Below, in pieces: positions 8,496 through 16,731 of a stretch of 64,000 nucleotides of DNA (its first letter is position 1; every line of letters begins with the position of its first letter). The translations under genes and the position numbers were made by a program. The notes below the pieces were generated by a model, which had not been told where the DNA came from, did no database searches, and saw only the letters and a program-made list of their open reading frames with translations. The DNA comes from Bacillota bacterium (lineage in GTDB: Bacteria > Bacillota > Clostridia > Christensenellales > Aristaeellaceae): NCBI GenBank assembly GCA_023413135.1, contig JAEZQK010000097.1:7801-71800 (forward strand), given 5' to 3'.

Positions 8496-8653
8496 GGCGG
8501 CACCTCATCAGTCGCCTAGGGCGGCAGCTTCCCGGAGGGCGAAGCCTGGAGCATTGGAGCGGAGCGACAATGCGGAACACCGGACAAGCGAAGCGCGGTA
8601 CGGTGTGAAGGGCCTCAAGGGGAAGCCATTCAACAAGAAAAGGGGGAAAACGT
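8496..8653. repeat. GC-rich repeat-like spacer between two permease genes
   Basis: 158 bp without coding potential. It contains GCATTGGAGCGGAGCGACAATG (arms CATTG/CAATG) and GGAACACCGGACAAGCG, resembling the complement of the GC-rich repeat at 5725 and 13388. It separates two genes expected to be co-transcribed, so it would be in the operon mRNA as a hairpin. Confidence 0.4.
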
Positions 8654-9538
8654 ATGGCCATCAAGCGTTCCACAGCCAGCCGGGCCTTTGATGCGTGCAA
8701 TGTAATCGTGCTGGCGCTGTGCGCGATGATCACCATCCTCCCCTTTGTGTACGTATTGGCGGCCTCCTTCGCCACGGAACGGGAGATTGTGGAACGGCCG
8801 TTGTTTTTGATTCCCAGGGACGTGAGCTTTGACGCCTACCACTACATTTTTTCCAGCAACACGCTTTTGCGGTCCATACTGAACTCGGTGATCATCACCG
8901 TTTCAGGTACTGCGGTGAACATGGCCTGCACCGTCACCATGGCCTACGGCTTAAGCAAGCGCCGCGTGGCGGGCCGGAACCTGATATTGAACCTGATCAT
9001 TTTTTCCATGTTCTTTTCCGGGGGTATGATCCCCACCTACATCGTGGTGTCGGGCCTTGGGATCACCAACACGTATTGGTCGGTGATCATCCCCGGTGCC
9101 ATCAGCGCCTACAACCTGATGATCATCAAGAACTTTTTCCAGAACATTCCTGCGGAGCTGGAGGAATCGGCCTACCTGGACGGTTGCAATGACATCGGTG
9201 CATTATGGCGCATCGCTCTGCCCCTGTCGCTGCCTGTCATCGCCACCTTTTCGCTGTTTTACGCGGTGGGGCACTGGAATGCCTACTTCTCCGCGATGCT
9301 GTACATGTCCAAAGCCCCGGAAAAATGGCCGCTGCAGGTGATGCTGCGGCAGCTCATCATCCTGTCCCAGATGACCGCGGGGGAGATGGTCAGCATGGAT
9401 CCAAACTTCGTCAAGCCGCCGGACCAGTCCATCAAGATGGCTGTGATCATGGTTTCCACCATCCCCGTGATGATGCTCTATCCCTTTTTGCAGAAATATT
9501 TCACCAAGGGCGTGCTGGTGGGTGCGCTGAAAGGTTAG
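8654..9538 (+). CDS. Carbohydrate ABC transporter permease, LplC/YtcP type
   Basis: Second membrane subunit (294 residues, six helices). Family features: an N-terminal FVYVLAASFATEREIVERPL, the phrase FSGGMIPTYIVVSGLGITNT, the EAA loop LEESAYLDGCNDIGALWRI and the C-terminal YPFLQKYFTKGVLVGALKG that is typical of LplC-type permeases. ATG 8654 follows an AAGGGGG ribosome site. It partners the LplB-like subunit upstream to form the channel of a sugar (oligosaccharide or uronide) importer. Confidence 0.93.
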   Translation: MAIKRSTASRAFDACNVIVLALCAMITILPFVYVLAASFATEREIVERPLFLIPRDVSFDAYHYIFSSNTLLRSILNSVIITVSGTAVNMACTVTMAYGLSKRRVAGRNLILNLIIFSMFFSGGMIPTYIVVSGLGITNTYWSVIIPGAISAYNLMIIKNFFQNIPAELEESAYLDGCNDIGALWRIALPLSLPVIATFSLFYAVGHWNAYFSAMLYMSKAPEKWPLQVMLRQLIILSQMTAGEMVSMDPNFVKPPDQSIKMAVIMVSTIPVMMLYPFLQKYFTKGVLVGALKG

Positions 9539-9594
9539 TCGGTTATGGCGGCCAAGACCGCCTGAACAATATTTTTTTCAAGGAGGGTCACACC

Positions 9595-11067
9595 ATGAGG
9601 AAGCTGCTTGCCCTGCTCCTGACCATCGTTCTCTTATGCCCGCTGGTGGGCGCGGTGGCGCAGGAAGCGCCGTTTGAAATCACCATCATGCTGCCCAGTT
9701 TCTTTACTGAGACATTCCAGGCCGAGAACAACCCCGTGGTCCAAGCCATTGAGGCCGCCACCAACACCAAGCTTACCTTCAATTTCATCCCCAACGCCTC
9801 CTATGTGGAATTGACCGGTGTCACCCTGGCCGACAAGGACAAGATGCCCATGATCATGATCATCCAGGGCCCGCAGGACCCGGTGACAGTGAACGCGGCC
9901 CGTGCCGGTGCCTTCTGGGACATCACAGACTATATCAAGGATTATGAATACCTGGCTGCCGGCAGCCCCCTGGCCTATGACAACATCAAGGTGGACGGCC
10001 GCCTCTTCGGCGTATACCGCTCCCGCCCGCTGGCCCGTAACGGCATCATCTACCGCAGCGACGTGGCCGCAAAGCTGGGCTTCACTGAGCCGCCCAAAAC
10101 GCTGGATGACCTGACAAAGCTGGCCAAGGCTTACGCCGAGCAGGGCAGCGACAAGTACGCGCTAAACATGTGCAAGTTTGTGGACGGCACCATCAAAATC
10201 ATCACCATTATGCACGGCGCGCCCAACACCTGGGGCGTGGACGAGAACGGTAACATTTATCCCGCCCATGAGGACCCCGCCTTCCTGGAAGGCCTCAACT
10301 GGCTGCGGGAGCTGTACGCCATAGGCGGCATCGACCCCGACTTCATGGTCATCGAATCCGGCGTGTGGGACGACGCCATCAAGAACGAAGAATCCTTCAT
10401 GAAGTTCGACGTGCTGGACGGCGGCTACCGCCTGCAGGATTGGTTCCAGAACGAAAAGGGCGTCACCGAGACGATCTTCAATCTCGTTCCCGCTGTTGAA
10501 AACGCCAAGGGCGAAATGCACATCTTTCCCACCACGGGCTTCAACGGCGAGATCGTGATCACCAAGGCCGTCAAGACCGAGGAGGACATGAAAAAGTGCC
10601 TGGCGTTCCTGAACTTCCTGAACGGACCCGAAGGGCAGACGCTGATCAACTGGGGCATCAAGGACGTGACCTGGTGGACGGACGCGGATGGCTTCCGCAT
10701 TGCCACCCCCGCCGACAAGGATGAGTATGTGAAAACCGTGCACAACAGCCTCAACCAGTTGGGCATGGGCGTCAACGGCGACCTGACCCCGCCCATGAAG
10801 CTCACTCCGCTGCGCCAGCTGTACAACCAGATCCTGGTGGACTATCCCGGCTATGCCGTCCCCAACCCCTGCTTCACCTACGTCTCCGAGACGCAGACCA
10901 TGTTCGGCAGCCAGCTAACTACCCTGCTGGAGGATGCCTGCGTGCAGTACATTGCCAACATTATCAATGAGGAGGAACTCAAAGCCCTGTTCCAGCAGTG
11001 GCGTGATGAGGGCGGCGCGAAGATCATTGAGGAGTTCAACGCCCTGTACCAGGCGTCCAAGAAATGA
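9595..11067 (+). CDS. Extracellular sugar-binding protein of the LipO/LplA type
   Basis: Solute receptor (490 residues) of the preceding permeases. AAGGAGGG lies 8 nt before ATG 9595. A signal peptide (KLLALLLTIVLLCPLVGAVA, residues 3-22) is followed by QEAPFEITIMLPSF. The only early cysteine is in the hydrophobic core and no L-x-G-C lipobox is seen, so the protein is not an obvious lipoprotein, unlike most Gram-positive binding proteins. The mature part has the two-lobed family phrases LAYDNIKVDGRLFGVYRSRP and TGFNGEIVITKAVKTEEDM. The ligand is unknown; the neighbouring oligogalacturonate-lyase-like gene makes a pectin fragment an attractive guess. Confidence 0.9.
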   Translation: MRKLLALLLTIVLLCPLVGAVAQEAPFEITIMLPSFFTETFQAENNPVVQAIEAATNTKLTFNFIPNASYVELTGVTLADKDKMPMIMIIQGPQDPVTVNAARAGAFWDITDYIKDYEYLAAGSPLAYDNIKVDGRLFGVYRSRPLARNGIIYRSDVAAKLGFTEPPKTLDDLTKLAKAYAEQGSDKYALNMCKFVDGTIKIITIMHGAPNTWGVDENGNIYPAHEDPAFLEGLNWLRELYAIGGIDPDFMVIESGVWDDAIKNEESFMKFDVLDGGYRLQDWFQNEKGVTETIFNLVPAVENAKGEMHIFPTTGFNGEIVITKAVKTEEDMKKCLAFLNFLNGPEGQTLINWGIKDVTWWTDADGFRIATPADKDEYVKTVHNSLNQLGMGVNGDLTPPMKLTPLRQLYNQILVDYPGYAVPNPCFTYVSETQTMFGSQLTTLLEDACVQYIANIINEEELKALFQQWRDEGGAKIIEEFNALYQASKK

Positions 11068-11076
11068 TCAAAATAT

Positions 11077-11176
11077 AGGGAAACGGCTGAAGCTGCTTTT
11101 GTGAAGCATCAAGGTTTCCCTGAGAGGTCCATATGGCAAAAGGTCCGGCGGAACAAAACCCGCCGGGCCTCTTGCC
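11077..11176 (+). terminator. Two hairpins between convergent genes
   Basis: First, AGGGAAAC (11077-11084) pairs with GTTTCCCT (11114-11121). Second, a stronger stem at 11135-11176 joins GGCAAAAGGTCCGGCGG and CCGCCGGGCCTCTTGCC with few mismatches around an AACAAAAC loop. Together they probably end transcription from both sides, although T-runs are weak. Confidence 0.6.
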
Positions 11177-11202
11177 ATCATTATCTTATTTCCGGCTTCA
11201 GT

Positions 11203-11835
11203 TCAATCCGTCATCACGGCGTCAAGCCAGGCCTCGGCCATGAGTGCGGAACCGGCAGGGGTGGGATGGACGCCGTCGGCGGCCCAGAAGGCCAGCTCCT
11301 GGCGGGCGCTGGCCTGGGCAAAGATGCCGTCGAAGGGCACATAGATCGCGCCGTATTCACGGGCCAGGGAGCGGACAATATGGATCTTGGGGTCCAGGTC
11401 CTCCCGCCAGGCGGCCCGGTCTTCCGGGATGGGCAGCAAAAAGGGCTCGCATAGAATCAGGCTGGCATTTGTGCGGGTACGCACATCTTCCAGCATGGCC
11501 CGGTAATGCTCGGCAAATTCGGCGGCGGTGGTGCGCATGTTGGAATCGAAAAAGCGCCATGTATCGTTGATGCCGATGAGGATGGAGACCCAGTCTGGCT
11601 GGAGGCCTACGCAATCCTCCTGCCACCGAAGGCGCATGTCGCTGGCCCTGTCGCCGCTGACGCCACGGTTTAGGAAGGTGACGCCCAACTCCGGGTAGCG
11701 TGCGGAAAAGAGGCTGGCGGCGATATAGGCGTAGCCGTAGCCCAGGTTGCCGGGTTCCAGGCGGTTGCGGCCGCAGTCGGTAATGGAGTCACCCTGAAAG
11801 AGGACAAGGTCGCCCTGCTGGAAGATGGGACGCAT
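11203..11835 (-). CDS. SGNH/GDSL-family hydrolase
   Basis: A 210-residue esterase-like enzyme without signal peptide. Family blocks are intact: GDS with the nucleophile Ser17 (FQGDSITD), the block II Gly in NRGVSGDRASD, block III GINDTW and block V DGVHPT with the Asp and His of the triad. Such enzymes remove acetyl or other acyl groups from sugars, lipids or wall polymers. ATG 11835 is chosen because AAAGGAG lies 8 nt upstream; a longer frame to 12033 has no such site. It converges on the ABC transporter, so a role in deacetylating an imported glycan is possible but only inferred. Confidence 0.88.
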   Translation of the reverse strand: MRPIFQQGDLVLFQGDSITDCGRNRLEPGNLGYGYAYIAASLFSARYPELGVTFLNRGVSGDRASDMRLRWQEDCVGLQPDWVSILIGINDTWRFFDSNMRTTAAEFAEHYRAMLEDVRTRTNASLILCEPFLLPIPEDRAAWREDLDPKIHIVRSLAREYGAIYVPFDGIFAQASARQELAFWAADGVHPTPAGSALMAEAWLDAVMTD

Positions 11836-11959
11836 GGGGAGCACTCCTTTTCTGTTGTGGTTTACGAGGAAAGCAATATCTTTGCTTGCAGGATACACAA
11901 CGTGGAGGATTTTGTCAAATGGTTTCGAAAAAATGAAAGGGGACTGATGCGGGAATGAA

Positions 11960-12436
11960 TCAGGCCTCCGGCTTGATGCCGAAGGGGTACAGTGCCATGG
12001 CGGTGGGGGAATCGGCAAAGCCGTGTTTTTCATATAGCGGCCTGCCCATATCCGAGGTGTTGAGCAGTATCCGCTGGCACAGGTTCTCTTTTGCCTCCTC
12101 TATGATCAGAGCAAGCAGGCGGGAGGCAATGCCTTTCCTGCGGAAAGAAGGCAGCGTATACATGTTGCCGATGTAGGCCGTCTTCCCGCCGGGGCACCAG
12201 TCATTGGGCGGCAGGGTAAAGTAGGCCGCGCCGCCCATAGCGATGATATCGCCGCCTTCCTCAGCCACCCATGCCGAAAAGCTGCCGTCTGCCAGCCCGT
12301 TTTCGATGTATTGCTTTGTATTCCCAAATAGCAGATTAAGAAATGTTTCAGGGTAATTTTCTTCCTCGCGGAACATGTCTGAGCGCATGCGGGATAGGGT
12401 TTCTGCATCCAAAAGCGTCGCTTTTCGAAATTCCAT
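11960..12436 (-). CDS. GNAT-family N-acetyltransferase
   Basis: A 158-residue acetyl-CoA-dependent acetyltransferase. The acetyl-CoA binding signature FRRKGIASRLLALII (R-x-x-G-I-A) lies at about 107-121, after the beta4 strand YIGNMYTLPSF, and the C-terminal YEKHGFADSPTAMALYPF is usual for the fold. GAGAGG lies just before ATG 12436. The substrate cannot be told. It is followed on the same strand by the SGNH hydrolase 124 bp downstream and preceded by a NUDIX gene. Confidence 0.88.
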   Translation of the reverse strand: MEFRKATLLDAETLSRMRSDMFREEENYPETFLNLLFGNTKQYIENGLADGSFSAWVAEEGGDIIAMGGAAYFTLPPNDWCPGGKTAYIGNMYTLPSFRRKGIASRLLALIIEEAKENLCQRILLNTSDMGRPLYEKHGFADSPTAMALYPFGIKPEA

Positions 12437-12483
12437 GGTACAACCTCTCTATGTAAAATGGGAAGGGCGCTCAGTGAATGGAT

Positions 12484-12942
12484 TCATGCGCCGCGTTTTA
12501 TGTAATCAACAAAAGCCTGCATTGGCCTCTTATCAGGCAGGCTGACTTCCTGAGGCAGGTCGTCGATATCAAACCACTGAAGATCCAGCGTTTCATCGGT
12601 CTCCAGGATCAATTCACCCGAAAAATCATTGCAGACATAGTAGATGCCAACAATATATACCTGATCGCCGTTTGGATAGGTGTAGAACATATCCTCTCCT
12701 GAAAAGACACCCAGCAACGTCATAGTATTGGCCACAAGCCCGGTCTCTTCAAACAGTTCACGCTTTGCGGCCGCCTCCACGCTTTCGCCTATTTCCAAAC
12801 CGCCGCCGTGCAGAGACCAGCAGGCATTGTCACGGCGCTTTTGCAGCAGTACCTTTTTATCCTGATAGATAAAAACACCGGCTCCCACTACAATCAAGAG
12901 GTCATGTCCGATTTTGCTTCGCATGTCTTTCGTATAGCCCAT
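12484..12942 (-). CDS. NUDIX hydrolase
   Basis: A 152-residue pyrophosphohydrolase. The Nudix box is complete: G-x5-E-x7-R-E-L-x-E-E-T-G, seen as GLEIGESVEAAAKRELFEETGL, here split as GLEIGESVEAAAK and RELFEETGL, which binds the catalytic divalent metals. Likely substrates are nucleoside diphosphate derivatives (MutT/ADP-ribose-like), but the family is broad. AAGGAG precedes ATG 12942. It lies 47 bp upstream of the GNAT gene on the same strand and may be co-transcribed with it. Confidence 0.9.
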   Translation of the reverse strand: MGYTKDMRSKIGHDLLIVVGAGVFIYQDKKVLLQKRRDNACWSLHGGGLEIGESVEAAAKRELFEETGLVANTMTLLGVFSGEDMFYTYPNGDQVYIVGIYYVCNDFSGELILETDETLDLQWFDIDDLPQEVSLPDKRPMQAFVDYIKRGA

Positions 12943-13083
12943 TATGTTTTCTCCTTATGTTTATAAAGAGTTCTTTCAGTCCGGTGATTGGTGGCGGAAG
13001 TATGTAAATTAAATCGATGACACCATTATAAACCAATAGGGTGGGCTATGGAAAGCTGGGGCTGCCATGTTATACGCAAAAAG

Positions 13084-13211
13084 GCGGGCGATTGATAATC
13101 GCCCCTACATCCATATAGGTGTTTATTGCTGCCTTCGCCATGGCTTGTATCTGTCAGGCAAAGATTTCAACTTTCTCTTTTAAACCGTAGGGGCGATTAT
13201 CAATCGCCCGC
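13084..13211. repeat. 128-bp MITE-like element, copy 2
   Basis: Same perfect 25-bp terminal inverted repeats as the element at 5932-6056 (here 13084-13108 and 13187-13211). The inner sequence differs from copy 1, so only the ends are conserved. No protein coded. Confidence 0.75.
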
Positions 13212-13288
13212 AAAGCACCGGTTATCGATAAACCGGGAGGATTCTCCTCTCATAATGCGCCTATCCACGTACTCGTATTTTGAGCAAG

Positions 13289-13344
13289 TTTCGCTATTAT
13301 AGCGAAAAAGACAAATCCCCATATTTAACCCTAAATATGGGGAT
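13289..13344. repeat. Two perfect hairpins
   Basis: TTTCGCTAT-T-ATAGCGAAA at 13289-13307 and ATCCCCATATTT-AACCCT-AAATATGGGGAT at 13315-13344. A comparable ATCCCTATATAGGGAT sits by copy A of the GC-rich repeat, so these may be end structures of the same mobile or repetitive unit. Neither has a T-run. Confidence 0.55.
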
Positions 13345-13387
13345 TCAAAGGGGCTGTGTTCCGGCTGGCTCAATCGTCGCATTGCTT

Positions 13388-13660
13388 CGCATTCCGCAAG
13401 CTCAATGGTCGTTCCGGTTCGCTGCCGCTCCCGGCCCTCCCTTTCGCTTGATTCATCCGCCCAGCCTATTGCCGCCACTGGCGGCGGCTGGGCTCCTTCA
13501 CCGCTCGCACTGCTCGTTTCGCCAGCTTCCTCCGCCTCACTTCTTCCCTCCATCTGGCTCAATCGGCGCATTTCTCACTGCCGTTCGCACTGCTTGTTTC
13601 GCCAGCCTCCTCCGCCTCGCTTCACCCGCCACAGGCGGCGTTCGGCTACGGAACCTTTGG
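13388..13660. repeat. GC-rich dispersed repeat, copy B with internal duplication
   Basis: Begins with ATTCCGCAAGCTCAATGGTCG and continues TTCGCTGCCGCTC, TTTCGCTTGATTC and GCCGCCACTGGCGGCGG, matching copy A at 5725. It then repeats a unit resembling TTCGCACTGCTTGTTTCGCC-AGCCTCCTCCGCCTC twice (about 13505-13545 and 13580-13625). No gene or promoter is recognised. Confidence 0.6.
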
Positions 13661-13667
13661 TGGGAGT

Positions 13668-13688
13668 GCAGAGGGCGAAGCCCTCTGC
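13668..13688 (-). terminator. Hairpin next to the stop of the synthase gene
   Basis: GCAGAGGGC-GAA-GCCCTCTGC, a perfect 9-bp stem directly after the stop codon of the minus-strand gene. No T-run, so termination is likely but not certain. Confidence 0.45.
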
Positions 13689-15083
13689 CTACCGGCTTTT
13701 GTGGAACAGCAGCCTTTCATACCGCTCCCTGTCCGTGGTGCGGGTCAATGTCTCTAATTCTTCATCACCCATCACAGTATTGCGGCCCTGGGCATACAGG
13801 ACATCCACCTTTTCCTTGATGGCTGATACCAGGGGATCCTGTTTTTGAACGGCATGCTCGCCCTTGAGCTTGAAATAGCCGTTCATCCAATGGGCGATGC
13901 CGGCCAGGCCGCTATGGCTGTCCACGGCCACGGAAGCGGGACGGTTCAGTATCTTGGCTGTGTCGAAGATGTTGTAGATTTCCTCATCCTTGAGCATGCC
14001 ATCGGCATGGATGCCAGCCCTTGTTACATTGAAATGACGGCCTACAAAGGGCTGGCGGGGATCGATTTCAATGCCGATTTCCCGCTCCATGTAATCGGCG
14101 ATCTCGGTGATGGCGGTCAGGTCCATACCGTCGGTAGTACCGCGCATAGCCTGGTACTCAATGGCCATTGCTTCCAGGGGACAGTTGCCGGTGCGCTCGC
14201 CAATGCCCAGCAGCGAACAATTGATGCTGGCGCAGCCATACAGCCACGCGGTGCCCGCGTTGCTGACCACCTTGTAAAAATCGTTGTGGCCGTGCCATTC
14301 CAGGTCCTCAGCGGGAACCTCGGCATAGTGGCGGAGGCCATAGATGATGCCCTGCACGCTGCGGGGCAATGCTGTGCCGGGATAGGACACGCCGTAGCCC
14401 ATGGTGTCGCAGGCGCGGATCTTGATGGGCAGTCCGCTTTCTTGGCCCAAACGCATCAGCTCCGTGGCAAAGGGGACTACAAATCCGTAAAAATCGGCCC
14501 GGGTAATATCCTCAAAATGGCAACGGGGCTTGATGCCCTTCTCCAGCGCGGCGCGGACGATGGCCAGATACTTTTCCATGGCCTGGCCGCGAGTGAGATG
14601 CATTTTGTTGAAGATGTGGTAATCGCTGCAGGATACCAGGATGCCCGTCTCCTTTACGCCGGCATCCTTGACAAGCTGGAAGTCCTTTTCGTTGGCCCGG
14701 ATCCAGGTGGTGATCTCAGGAAAGGGCAAATCCAGCTCCTGGCAGCGGCGCAGCGCTTCCCGGTCCTTTTCTGTGTAGAGGAAAAATTCGCTCTGCCGCA
14801 CGATGCCTTTGGGGCCGCCCAGGCGGCTCATGAGCTTGAACAGCGTTACGATCTGATCCACCGTGAAAGGCGACACGCTCTGCTGCCCATCCCTAAAGGT
14901 GGTGTCGGTGATCCATATTTCATCAGGCATATTGATGGGCACCAGGCGGTTGTTGAAAGCGATTTTGGGGACGGAGGCGTAATCGAAACTTTCTCTGTAC
15001 AGGTTAGGCTCCTTCACATCCTGAAGGTAGTACTTGTATTTGGCCTGCTGAATTAAGTTGGTGCGCCGGTCAAACTTGAGCAT
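13689..15083 (-). CDS. HMGL-like synthase; candidate Re-citrate synthase
   Basis: A 464-residue TIM-barrel enzyme of the isopropylmalate/homocitrate/citramalate synthase group, which condenses acetyl-CoA with a 2-oxo acid. The metal/substrate motif TTFRDGQQS (R64, D65) and HGHND near 270 are intact. It lacks the C-terminal leucine-feedback domain of LeuA, and the long N-terminal extension ahead of the barrel resembles, from memory, the clostridial proteins shown or proposed to be Re-citrate synthases. The gene lies next to an aspartate-type aminotransferase and not in a leucine operon, consistent with citrate/glutamate supply. GAGGTG precedes ATG 15083. Homocitrate or isopropylmalate synthase activity remains possible. 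Confidence 0.8.
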   Translation of the reverse strand: MLKFDRRTNLIQQAKYKYYLQDVKEPNLYRESFDYASVPKIAFNNRLVPINMPDEIWITDTTFRDGQQSVSPFTVDQIVTLFKLMSRLGGPKGIVRQSEFFLYTEKDREALRRCQELDLPFPEITTWIRANEKDFQLVKDAGVKETGILVSCSDYHIFNKMHLTRGQAMEKYLAIVRAALEKGIKPRCHFEDITRADFYGFVVPFATELMRLGQESGLPIKIRACDTMGYGVSYPGTALPRSVQGIIYGLRHYAEVPAEDLEWHGHNDFYKVVSNAGTAWLYGCASINCSLLGIGERTGNCPLEAMAIEYQAMRGTTDGMDLTAITEIADYMEREIGIEIDPRQPFVGRHFNVTRAGIHADGMLKDEEIYNIFDTAKILNRPASVAVDSHSGLAGIAHWMNGYFKLKGEHAVQKQDPLVSAIKEKVDVLYAQGRNTVMGDEELETLTRTTDRERYERLLFHKSR

Positions 15084-15121
15084 TTCGATTCACCTCGGCC
15101 TTTCTCATAAATAATGAATGG

Positions 15122-16330
15122 TTAATTGGAGGGCTCCAGCAAGGAAACAAAGTGTTCGATGCGGTCAAGCCCTTTTTTGATATCGTCCAGGGAAACGGCA
15201 TAGCTTAACCGGCAGTAACCCTCCGCCTCAAAGGCCACGCCGGGCACTACGGCCACCTTCTCCTGGGTGAGAAGAAGCTCCGCAAAGTCCATGCTGCCGG
15301 TGATCTCCCGATCCTTGTACTTGCAGCCGATGAGCCTTTTCATATTCAGCATCACATAAAAAGCACCGGCGGGTTTTTTGCAGCTAAGGCCCGGTATCCA
15401 GCCGATATGCTCCACCATATAGTTGCGCCTGTGTTCAAACTCCGCCGCCATTTCTTTCACGCAGCTTTGATCGCTCAAAAGGGCCGTGACGCCGGCATGC
15501 TGGGCAATGCTGTTGGGATTGGAGGTGGCCTGGCTTTGGAAATTGCCCATGGCTTTTATTACTTCCAGCGGCCCCGCGCAGTAACCGATGCGCCAGCCGG
15601 TCATGGCATATGACTTGCTTAGTCCATTGACCACGAAGGTGCGGGCTTTGGCGTCATCCGACAAGGAGGCAATGGAAACATGCTTGCGTCCGTCATAAAG
15701 CAGGTTTTCGTAAATCTCGTCGCTGACGATAAAAAAGTCATGTTCTTTCGCCAAATCGGCAGCGTTTGTGAGCGCTTGGCGGGACCATACGCTGCCGTTG
15801 GGGTTGGAGGGACTGGTGATAACGATGGCCTTGGTGCGGGATGTGATTTTTTCCTGAAGGGCGGCCTTGGTGGGCACAAAGTCGGCATCTTCCGATGTTT
15901 GCACAAACACCGGTACACCCCCGGCCATACGCACCATCTCAGGATAGCTCACCCAGCAGGGGGTGGGGATCAATACCTCGTCACCGTCATCCAGGATCGC
16001 CTGGAAGATGGTGAACAGGGAATGCTTGGCTCCGCCCGATACGATGACTTCCCCTGGAGTATAGGTAAGGCCGTTATCCCTTTGCAGCTTCTGGCAGATG
16101 GCCTTGCGCAGCGCCAGCGTCCCTTCCGAGGGGGTATAACGGGTTAGCCCAAGGGCAATGGCCTCGCGGGCGGCGTCGCAAATGTGCTTAGGCGTGGGAA
16201 AGTCCGGCTCGCCGGCCCCAAAGCCCACCACGTCAAGGCCCTGCTGCTTCATATCCTTGGCTTTTGCATCAATGCTCAGCGTGACCGAAGGGGCGATAGC
16301 TTTACACTTCCGGGAAATAGAACGCGACAT
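15122..16330 (-). CDS. Class I/II pyridoxal-phosphate aminotransferase (aspartate type)
   Basis: A 402-residue aminotransferase of the Ibeta aspartate group, exchanging amino groups between aspartate (or a similar amino acid) and 2-oxoglutarate. Visible: the N-terminal GFGAGEPDFPTP, the PLP-phosphate region SGGAKHSLF, the NPNG turn, SDEIYE, the Schiff-base lysine K239 in SKSYAMTGWRIGY and the C-terminal arginine region CRLSYAVS. AGGAGG lies before ATG 16330. The HMGL-like synthase follows after 38 bp on the same strand, so the two are probably one transcript linking oxaloacetate, citrate and amino acid supply. Confidence 0.93.
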   Translation of the reverse strand: MSRSISRKCKAIAPSVTLSIDAKAKDMKQQGLDVVGFGAGEPDFPTPKHICDAAREAIALGLTRYTPSEGTLALRKAICQKLQRDNGLTYTPGEVIVSGGAKHSLFTIFQAILDDGDEVLIPTPCWVSYPEMVRMAGGVPVFVQTSEDADFVPTKAALQEKITSRTKAIVITSPSNPNGSVWSRQALTNAADLAKEHDFFIVSDEIYENLLYDGRKHVSIASLSDDAKARTFVVNGLSKSYAMTGWRIGYCAGPLEVIKAMGNFQSQATSNPNSIAQHAGVTALLSDQSCVKEMAAEFEHRRNYMVEHIGWIPGLSCKKPAGAFYVMLNMKRLIGCKYKDREITGSMDFAELLLTQEKVAVVPGVAFEAEGYCRLSYAVSLDDIKKGLDRIEHFVSLLEPSN

Positions 16331-16670
16331 GGGAGACTCCTCCTAAAGGTTTTTGACAATAAAAAAATCGGCCTGCATTTGGCCGCGGACATCCCTTGTG
16401 AGGCTGCGCCATTGCGGCCGTTCTGCATGGTGGTATATTCTATTCTACAGAATTGGGGCAGTTCCTGCTTGCAAGACGGCATTTATAAAAACCTTTTGCA
16501 TATTTTTTTTATGAACTTGCATTTTGGCAACGCAGGAACAAGGGTTCAGAGCAGAGGAGAGAGAAATCGTTGCCTTACATATTTTTCGACTTGCTGATAA
16601 AAACGATGCACGGCGTGCTTAGGGATTCAAAGAGCGCAATAAAAAAGCAAGCAGCTGTTCATGCGTATGC
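16331..16670. other. Divergent intergenic region
   Basis: About 340 bp between the aminotransferase (minus) and the TetR promoter (plus). AT-rich with runs such as TATTTTTTTTATG near 16500. No confident promoter for the aminotransferase, riboswitch or gene is recognised. Confidence 0.45.
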
Positions 16671-16715
16671 TTGACAATCGTCTTCCTGCAATTTATAATT
16701 GAAAAATATTTCAAT
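16671..16715 (+). promoter_or_regulatory. Consensus promoter with overlapping palindromic operator
   Basis: TTGACA (16671-16676), 17-bp spacer, TATAAT (16694-16699): a perfect consensus promoter. The palindrome TTGAAA-AATA-TTTCAA (16699-16714) covers the transcription start region, the usual place for a TetR self-repression operator. Confidence 0.75.
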
Positions 16716-16731
16716 AAAAAGGAGCAGTTGC

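Larger units (their letters stand above)
12943..13688. other. Repeat-filled intergenic region
   Basis: A 746-bp non-coding gap holding, in order, a MITE-like element (13084-13211), two short perfect hairpins (13289-13344), a GC-rich repeat block (13388-13660) and a hairpin beside the next stop codon (13668-13688). Open frames across it have no homology or ribosome sites and are attributed to the GC-rich repeats. Confidence 0.6.

Noticed and set aside
13280..13848. Overlapping open frames (179, 147 and 123 codons) across the intergenic repeats
   Set aside because: Low-complexity translations rich in Pro, Ser, Arg and Leu arising from the GC-rich repeat; no ribosome sites.
13845..15056. 403-codon open frame on the plus strand
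   Set aside because: Complement of the HMGL-like synthase gene. The synthase has clear catalytic motifs and a ribosome site, this frame has neither.
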